From assembly GCA_028278555.1 (NCBI GenBank), contig JANQEA010000036.1:27921-91920 (forward strand): 64,000 bases of DNA, in the 5' to 3' direction. The position numbers and the translations under genes were made by a program. The notes under the pieces are model-generated. The model ran no database searches, was not told the origin of the DNA, and worked only from the letters and a program-made list of their open reading frames with translations. Source of the stretch: Candidatus Bipolaricaulota bacterium (GTDB taxonomy: Bacteria > Bipolaricaulota > Bipolaricaulia > UBA7950 > UBA9294). Shown one piece after another: positions 59,081 to 64,000 of this stretch (its first letter is position 1; the number at the start of each line of letters is the position of its first letter).

Positions 59081-59781
59081 AGAATGGAGAGGGTGTCGAC
59101 CGAGCGGACGGATACGCTGAGATTCCGAGTGGCTCGTTCCGGATGGGCGGGAAATCCGAAGGGGATCATCAACCGATCCACGCAGTGGAGATCTCCGCCT
59201 TTCGCTTGATGAAGCACCATGTCACCAACGCGGAGTACGCTGCCTTCTGCGAGGCGACCAAGCACCGACTCCCCGAGTTCTGGGGACAGGATCGGTACCG
59301 CTGTGGATCGGCGTATCCCGACCATCCGGTCGTCGGTGTGAGCTATCATGATGCGGCGGCCTTCGCCGAGTGGGTCGGAGGTCGCCTCGTCACGGAGGCG
59401 GAGTGGGAGTACGCCGCGCGGGGCGGGCTCGTCGGAAAAGCCTATCCGTTCGGCGACGAGATCGATCCATCGAAAGCGAACTACGCGCGGACCGGCGCGA
59501 CGGGGACGAAGCCGGTCGGAAGCTATTCGCCGAACGGGTTCGGCCTCTACGACATGTGCGGCAACGTCGTCGAGTGGGTCGCCGATCGCTACGATCCGGA
59601 CTACTACGCCCGCTCCCCGAAAACCGATCCGACCGGTCCCGAGGGAGGGAAGCACTGTGTGATCCGCGGCGGCGGATGGCATTCGGGGCCATATTGCGTC
59701 CGGGTCGACTTCCGGAACGCCCTTCCGGCCGGATGGGTTGACTTCGCTGTCGGGTTCCGCGTCACGAAGGACGTCACGTAG
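59077..59781 (+). CDS. Formylglycine-generating-enzyme (FGE/SUMF) family protein
   Basis: 234 residues forming one FGE-sulfatase domain: IPSGSFRMGG at the start, RLMKHHVTNAEYAAFCEATK, HPVVGVSYHDAAAFAEWVGG, RLVTEAEWEYAARGG, GLYDMCGNVVEWVADRYDP and RGGGWHSGPYCVRVDFRN. Genuine FGE uses a pair of cysteines near this last motif (CxxxxC); here the first is replaced by His and only the second remains. It may therefore be an EgtB-like or non-catalytic member. No sulfatase gene is in the window. Coupled to the AlaX-like gene. Confidence 0.85.
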   Translation: MKNGEGVDRADGYAEIPSGSFRMGGKSEGDHQPIHAVEISAFRLMKHHVTNAEYAAFCEATKHRLPEFWGQDRYRCGSAYPDHPVVGVSYHDAAAFAEWVGGRLVTEAEWEYAARGGLVGKAYPFGDEIDPSKANYARTGATGTKPVGSYSPNGFGLYDMCGNVVEWVADRYDPDYYARSPKTDPTGPEGGKHCVIRGGGWHSGPYCVRVDFRNALPAGWVDFAVGFRVTKDVT

Positions 59782-59795
59782 GCGGCGGACACCGT

Positions 59796-60785
59796 CTACT
59801 GGATCACGGGCACCGGCTTGGCGAACAGCGCCTCATAGCGGGCGCGGAGGCGTTCGACGATCTGCTCGACGGTCGAGGAGGGCGCGGCGATCGACTTCAA
59901 CGGGATCGGTTCGGCGATCCGGATCCGCACCGGACCGCGGTAGAGGGTCGCTTCCTTCAAGCGCGCCAGCGGCCCGGTCATCAGGTGGGCGTAGACGCGC
60001 TTGTTGGTGCAGTTCTCCTCGCGGATCGGGACCAGGTAGACCTCACGCTCGCCGGGGGCTCGCTGCAGATTCTTCACCAACGAGCCGATCCCCGGATACC
60101 AGCTCCGGTCTCGCGTGCCGCCCCCGCCCGGACAGATCATCGCGCTTCCGCCACGTCGAACGTGACTCGCTCCCATGGCGAGGCTATTCCGATTGATCGC
60201 CTTCACCTTTCGCGCATCGGGAAGCTCGTGGAGGAGCGCGACGAGGCGATAGGCGAGCGCGCGCTTCCATCCGCCTCGACGCCATTCGGTCCACGACCGC
60301 GTCAGTGGGACCTCCATCGGGAAGGAGTTCCTTGCGAGACTCGGGATCAATCGACAGACATAGCTCGTCGAGAAGAACCGGAGGTCGGAGCGATTGACGC
60401 TCGCAGCGACCAGAAACGGCGTCAGCAGCGACGGATGATTGCCGAAGAAGATGACCGGACTCGTCTCCGCGACCGCTCGATGGCGCTCGGGGAGTTCGCA
60501 GGCCCAATCGATCGCTAGATCCCGGAAGAACCACTGACAGCCCTCGTGGAGTCCGTGGTCGGAGATCCTTCGGTCGAGTCGCGCGGCGAGTTCGAGGAAC
60601 GCGCCGAGCGGGTAGAAGGTCTCGATCAGAGAGAGCGCTCGTTCGAGAAAGCCCGAATCCTCCGAGGCACGCTCGTAGGCACGAACCAATCGCTCGATGT
60701 CGGCCGAATCATAGGCCGCTCGCATTCGGTCGATCGCTGCGCGTGCCGTTCGAAGACCTACCCAGTCGAGCATCTTCCCCCTCAT
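59796..60785 (-). CDS. Lysophospholipid-acyltransferase-like (PlsC fold) protein
   Basis: 329 residues from the ATG at 60785, or 325 from the ATG at 60773, which has AGGGGGAAG in front. The acyltransferase core starts near residue 110: VIFFGNHPSLLTPFLVAASV occupies the position of the NHxxxxD catalytic motif, but the aspartate is replaced by threonine. A later ICPGGGGTRDR replaces FPEGTRS. The fold assignment is therefore moderate and activity uncertain. No membrane helix is clear. It is convergent with the FGE-like gene and divergent from the giant secreted protein. Confidence 0.65.
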   Translation of the reverse strand: MRGKMLDWVGLRTARAAIDRMRAAYDSADIERLVRAYERASEDSGFLERALSLIETFYPLGAFLELAARLDRRISDHGLHEGCQWFFRDLAIDWACELPERHRAVAETSPVIFFGNHPSLLTPFLVAASVNRSDLRFFSTSYVCRLIPSLARNSFPMEVPLTRSWTEWRRGGWKRALAYRLVALLHELPDARKVKAINRNSLAMGASHVRRGGSAMICPGGGGTRDRSWYPGIGSLVKNLQRAPGEREVYLVPIREENCTNKRVYAHLMTGPLARLKEATLYRGPVRIRIAEPIPLKSIAAPSSTVEQIVERLRARYEALFAKPVPVIQ

Positions 60786-60853
60786 TCGAGAAACGCTGCA
60801 TCGTCAGGGATATCGATGCCGGATGCAAGGACAAGCGCGCCGGGCGGCGGGAG

Positions 60854-60882
60854 TTGACAGACGCAAAACAGCGCATTAGGGT
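60854..60882 (+). promoter_or_regulatory. Promoter of the CLCA-VWA-BMP gene
   Basis: Perfect TTGACA, 17-base spacer, TAGGGT. The 110-base leader contains the stem GCCGGCC/GGCCGGC (60946-60967) and ends with GAGAGGAGG before the ATG. Confidence 0.6.
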
Positions 60883-61000
60883 GTGAAAAGATGATAGAAA
60901 ATCCATAAAGCATTGATTCTACCAGCGACATGTGCTGTAGACGGGGCCGGCCGGAGGTCGGGCCGGCGAAACCGGGGCGTTCGATGGAGAGGAGGCGAGG

Positions 61001-64000
61001 ATGAGACGGGTAGATTGGAGCGCGCTCTTCTGCGTGGTCTTGCTCTGCGTGATCGCAGGAATGGCGCAGGGCGGGAGCGGTTGGTTCGATTCCACGACCG
61101 GGGTCTTCGACCTGATCGTCTCGGTCAGGTTCGATGCAGACGAAGACGAGCTGGATGACATCGAGGCCCGATTCGAGGACGCGAGCGATCTGCTCTGCGA
61201 CGCTACCGACGGGGAGATGAGGTTCGGCACGGTCACGATCTGGAACAACAGGGTCGGTGGCGAGTTCGCCGATGTCTGGGTGTTTGGCCCGGACCCATGG
61301 GGCAGTAACGTCTCGAACGCCCACGTCGGGGGACTTGGCGGCTTCGGACCTCGGGTCAACTTCTACTGGATAGAGATTGAAGACAACACCTTCGGCAGCG
61401 ACACGCTCGTCCACGAATGGGGCCACTATGCGCTCGGCCTCTACGACGAGTACGAGACCGAGACCGTCCCGGTCCAGGACGCTTGGTGCCGTGAGAACGA
61501 CGATGGGAGCATCTGCGAAGGTTGCTCGGCCTCGTTGATGGACGACTACACCGTTGGGACGATGAGCGAGTTCTGTGTTGGCGGGAACCACGATCCCGAC
61601 CACGACACGGAACAGCACCACTTCCACGGGGAGTCCTGCTGGGAGACGATCGCGAGGATCTACCCGACCGTCGCCGCGCCGACAGGGGATCCGAGCGAGT
61701 CGCCGCCGAGCTCGAGCGTCTGCAGCAATCCTTCGTTCGCCATCGCCACCAATCCGACGATTCGCGTCGTTCTGGTCCTCGATCGATCGGGGAGCATGAA
61801 CGGTCCCGGAAGCAACGGCGTCACAGAGACGCGGTTGGAGCAACTCGGGTCGTTCGCGTCGGCGTACATCGCCGAGATGAGTGAGGTCAACGCGCTGCAA
61901 CTCGGGATTGTGTCATACTCCTACCACACGGACGTCGTGAGAGAACGTGGTCTCATGTCGCTCGACTCCACGAACAAGGGAGCGGCCCAGCAGAAGGTCA
62001 CGACGCTGAGCGCCGGAGGTCTGACGTCGATTGGGGGCGGCCTCCGCGAGGCGTACAACATGCTGTCGGGCGTTTCGAGCTCCGCCGGACCGCGGATCAT
62101 CATCCTGATGACGGACGGCTACCACAACAACGGGCCGGAGGATCCGCTCGACGTCGTCGATGACATCGTGGATGCGGGGATCCACCTCCACACTCTGGGA
62201 CTCGGGGACAGCATCAACGACTCGCTTCTCGCGTCGATCGCGAAGGAGTCCGGTGGCATCTTCTACAAAGCGACTGACGGGGTCGAGATGTCTCCGGCGT
62301 TTGCAGCCCTCGCGGCGCTGACGATCGGCGGCGACACGCTCGCCGGTCCCATCCGGGACCACATTGTGAAGAACGAGGTCATCGCTCTCGAGGACATCTT
62401 CGTCGAGGACGGGGCCGAGCAGGTCTCCTTCGGCGTCGGGTGGTGGTACGACTACAACGAGCTCGATCTGATCCTCGTGAGCCCGAGCGGACAGGCGGTC
62501 GCGGCCGGCGATCCGAGAGTGACGATCCATGAGGGCGATCGCTACGTCATCTACACGATCGAGAGTCCGGAATCGGGGTACTGGGAGATCTGGGTCGACG
62601 GACGACAGCTCGAGGTCGAGACCGACTTCGTCTTCCTCGCCACGATCCTGAATCCCCTCGTCCACCTCTACGGGTTGGCGCCTCCGAGTGTGGTCGAGTA
62701 TCCCGAACCAATCCGGATCGAGGCGATCCCGACGTACCTCGATCCGGTCCTCGGGGCAGAGGTCTACGCGACGGTCTTCGATCCGGACGGCGTTCCGCTG
62801 ACGACGATCGAGCTGCTCGACAACGGAGATCCGGCGAACGGGGACACCGAGGCGAATGACGGCGTCTACACCGGATTGTTCGGCGACTACCCGGAGGGCG
62901 GGAGCGGAACCTATCGGGTGCAGATCGTGGCGTCGACCGTCAACGGAGGGGAGCGCTACCTGGGGGAGCCCTTCCTGTTGGAGGTAGGGCGAACCGACAA
63001 TCGTGAGACCCCCGTCCCTCCGTTCATCCGATCGTCATCCGTCTTCGCCGTGGTGACAGGGGTCCCCGGCGATCCTCCGGATGACGCCGACGGGGACGGG
63101 ATCTCGGACGATTGGGAAGACCAGTTTGCGAACGGTGACTGCGATGGCGATGGGATCCCCAATTCCCAGGAACTCGACTCGGACAACGATGACATCTCGG
63201 ATCTGGATGAAGGGACGGAGGACGCGGACGGCGACGGGAAGCCCGACTTCTGCGACGCCGACTGTCCGAGCTGTTGGAACGTGGCCTTGGTCCTCGATGT
63301 CGGCGGACGCGGCGATCTGTCATTCAACGATATGGCATTCGTCGGGGCGGATCGGGCGGTCCAGGACTTCGGAATCAACCTGGTCGAGGTTCAGAGTGCG
63401 ACGGCAGCCGACTACCTGCCGAACTTCCGCAACCTCGCACGAACCGGGAACTTCGACGTCATCATCGGAATCGGATTCCTCCTCGGTGACGCGCTCGGCA
63501 CGGTCGCGGCCGAATTCCCGAATCAGAAGTTCGGGATCATCGATGTCGACTGGATCACCGGTCCGAACATCATGAACGTCGTCTTCCGGGAGAATGAGAT
63601 GTCGGCCCTGATCGGCTGCCTCGCCGGGATGGTCGCGGCCGACTATGGCTACGCCGCAACGGGCGTCGTCCTCGGAATTCCGATTCCGGTTCTCTTCCAC
63701 TTCGAAGCCGGATACCGGTTCGGCCAAGACTGGGGTCTCAGGAAGTACGCCGAGTTGACCGGATCGGCAGTCGATGTCGCGATGCTCTACAACTACACCG
63801 GAACATTCAGCGACATCGCACTCGGCAAGGCGGCGTCAGAGGCGATGCTCGCCCAGGGTGCCGTCGGCATCTACAACGTCGCCGGCCCACTCGGCATCGG
63901 CGACCACGAGGCCGTCGTCGAGGCGCATGACGCCGCTGGGACGACCTATGGTCCTCCGTACTACTTCGGCGTCGACGCGAACCAGGACTGGCTCGGCGAA
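61001..64000 (+). CDS. Giant secreted fusion: CLCA-like metalloprotease, VWA, thrombospondin-3 repeats, BMP/PnrA domain (3' end outside window)
   Basis: The first 1000 residues are visible; the gene continues beyond 64000. Signal peptide about 1-23 (LFCVVLLCVIAGMAQGG). The metalloprotease domain (about 30-235) has HEWGHYALGLYDEY at 138-151, the exact HExxHxxxGxxDE spacing of CLCA proteins. A VWA domain (about 250-440) carries the MIDAS D261-R-S263-G-S265 and a conserved ILMTDG. Beta-sandwich domains follow (about 450-660). Calcium-binding DxDGDG repeats lie at about 690-755 and include four to five DxDxDG motifs and a C-x2-C. From residue 760 to the end is a basic-membrane-protein (PnrA, PF02608) nucleoside-binding domain: VALVLDVGGRGDLSFND, DVIIGIGFLLGDAL and FEAGYRFGQDWG. 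This domain order is new to me. It is exported and presumably at the cell surface. Confidence 0.9.
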   Translation, partial: MRRVDWSALFCVVLLCVIAGMAQGGSGWFDSTTGVFDLIVSVRFDADEDELDDIEARFEDASDLLCDATDGEMRFGTVTIWNNRVGGEFADVWVFGPDPWGSNVSNAHVGGLGGFGPRVNFYWIEIEDNTFGSDTLVHEWGHYALGLYDEYETETVPVQDAWCRENDDGSICEGCSASLMDDYTVGTMSEFCVGGNHDPDHDTEQHHFHGESCWETIARIYPTVAAPTGDPSESPPSSSVCSNPSFAIATNPTIRVVLVLDRSGSMNGPGSNGVTETRLEQLGSFASAYIAEMSEVNALQLGIVSYSYHTDVVRERGLMSLDSTNKGAAQQKVTTLSAGGLTSIGGGLREAYNMLSGVSSSAGPRIIILMTDGYHNNGPEDPLDVVDDIVDAGIHLHTLGLGDSINDSLLASIAKESGGIFYKATDGVEMSPAFAALAALTIGGDTLAGPIRDHIVKNEVIALEDIFVEDGAEQVSFGVGWWYDYNELDLILVSPSGQAVAAGDPRVTIHEGDRYVIYTIESPESGYWEIWVDGRQLEVETDFVFLATILNPLVHLYGLAPPSVVEYPEPIRIEAIPTYLDPVLGAEVYATVFDPDGVPLTTIELLDNGDPANGDTEANDGVYTGLFGDYPEGGSGTYRVQIVASTVNGGERYLGEPFLLEVGRTDNRETPVPPFIRSSSVFAVVTGVPGDPPDDADGDGISDDWEDQFANGDCDGDGIPNSQELDSDNDDISDLDEGTEDADGDGKPDFCDADCPSCWNVALVLDVGGRGDLSFNDMAFVGADRAVQDFGINLVEVQSATAADYLPNFRNLARTGNFDVIIGIGFLLGDALGTVAAEFPNQKFGIIDVDWITGPNIMNVVFRENEMSALIGCLAGMVAADYGYAATGVVLGIPIPVLFHFEAGYRFGQDWGLRKYAELTGSAVDVAMLYNYTGTFSDIALGKAASEAMLAQGAVGIYNVAGPLGIGDHEAVVEAHDAAGTTYGPPYYFGVDANQDWLGE

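Noticed and set aside
1..64000. tRNA, rRNA, tmRNA, SRP RNA, RNase P RNA or CRISPR arrays
   Set aside because: Intergenic regions were read on both strands; none shows the conserved cores or regularly spaced repeats.

Overview
This 64 kb window is a dense, high-GC stretch (about 60-65 percent by eye) of a bacterial chromosome. Most genes sit in tight co-directional runs with ATGA start/stop overlaps. The mixture suggests a deep-branching, probably anaerobic, diderm bacterium. Anaerobic features are a class III ribonucleotide reductase, a single [4Fe-4S] ferredoxin and a NuoEF/HoxU-type iron-sulfur module. Archaeal-flavoured families are an adenosine-specific kinase and a geranylgeranyl-reductase-like flavoprotein. 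Firmicutes-like gene order (glmU-prs-ctc-pth and clpC-radA) and envelope genes (YidC with a periplasmic domain, O-antigen-ligase-like protein) are also present. Bipolaricaulota (Acetothermia/OP1) is my best guess; it is an inference and no 16S gene is present.

Layout. 1-10.5 kb, minus strand: the 5' part of secA, then a seven-gene run (patatin, EamA transporter, ahcY, ctp protease, gpsA, geranylgeranyl-reductase-like oxidoreductase, O-antigen-ligase/TPR protein). 10.6-18 kb: ferredoxin, two tandem exported TatT-like TPR proteins, a two-gene ABC exporter behind a structured leader, glnA with an operator-like palindrome, nitroreductase, and a double GNAT protein behind a 16-codon upstream ORF. 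18.4-22.4 kb: an ArsR-type regulator, a C45/Ntn hydrolase and a degenerate peptidase-MA-like protein in one operon. 22.5-28.2 kb: an accessory region with two small unknown proteins, a DEAD-box helicase, a KAP NTPase fused to leucine-rich repeats, and a HEPN-like protein. It is flanked by a duplicated 3' end of the adenosine kinase gene, as in a site-specific insertion. 28.2-49.9 kb: housekeeping genes: hisS, ribB, yidC-jag-mnmE, recJ-secF-rpsT, nrdDG, trpS, glmU(C-terminal)-prs-rplY-pth, clpC-radA, pnp and a zinc-ribbon ACT protein. 50-56 kb: a nitrogen/redox locus (nuoE, nuoF, hoxU-like, a glutamate-synthase-like FMN protein, then gdhA). 56.6-64 kb: a PEP/pyruvate-binding-domain protein, AlaX-like and FGE-like proteins, an acyltransferase, and the first 1000 residues of a very large secreted protein combining a CLCA-like metalloprotease, VWA, thrombospondin type-3 repeats and a BMP/PnrA ligand-binding domain.

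How the parts work together. ahcY, the adenosine kinase and pnp form an adenosine/purine salvage theme. glnA, gdhA and the glutamate-synthase-like complex form an ammonia-assimilation and electron-transfer theme. secA, secF, yidC and ctp serve protein export and envelope maintenance. The strongest candidates for something new are the NuoEF-HoxU-GltB-like operon, the CLCA-VWA-TSP3-BMP fusion, the KAP-LRR island, and two structured mRNA leaders (ABC exporter and GNAT). Promoters quoted are sigma70-like -35/-10 matches read by eye.
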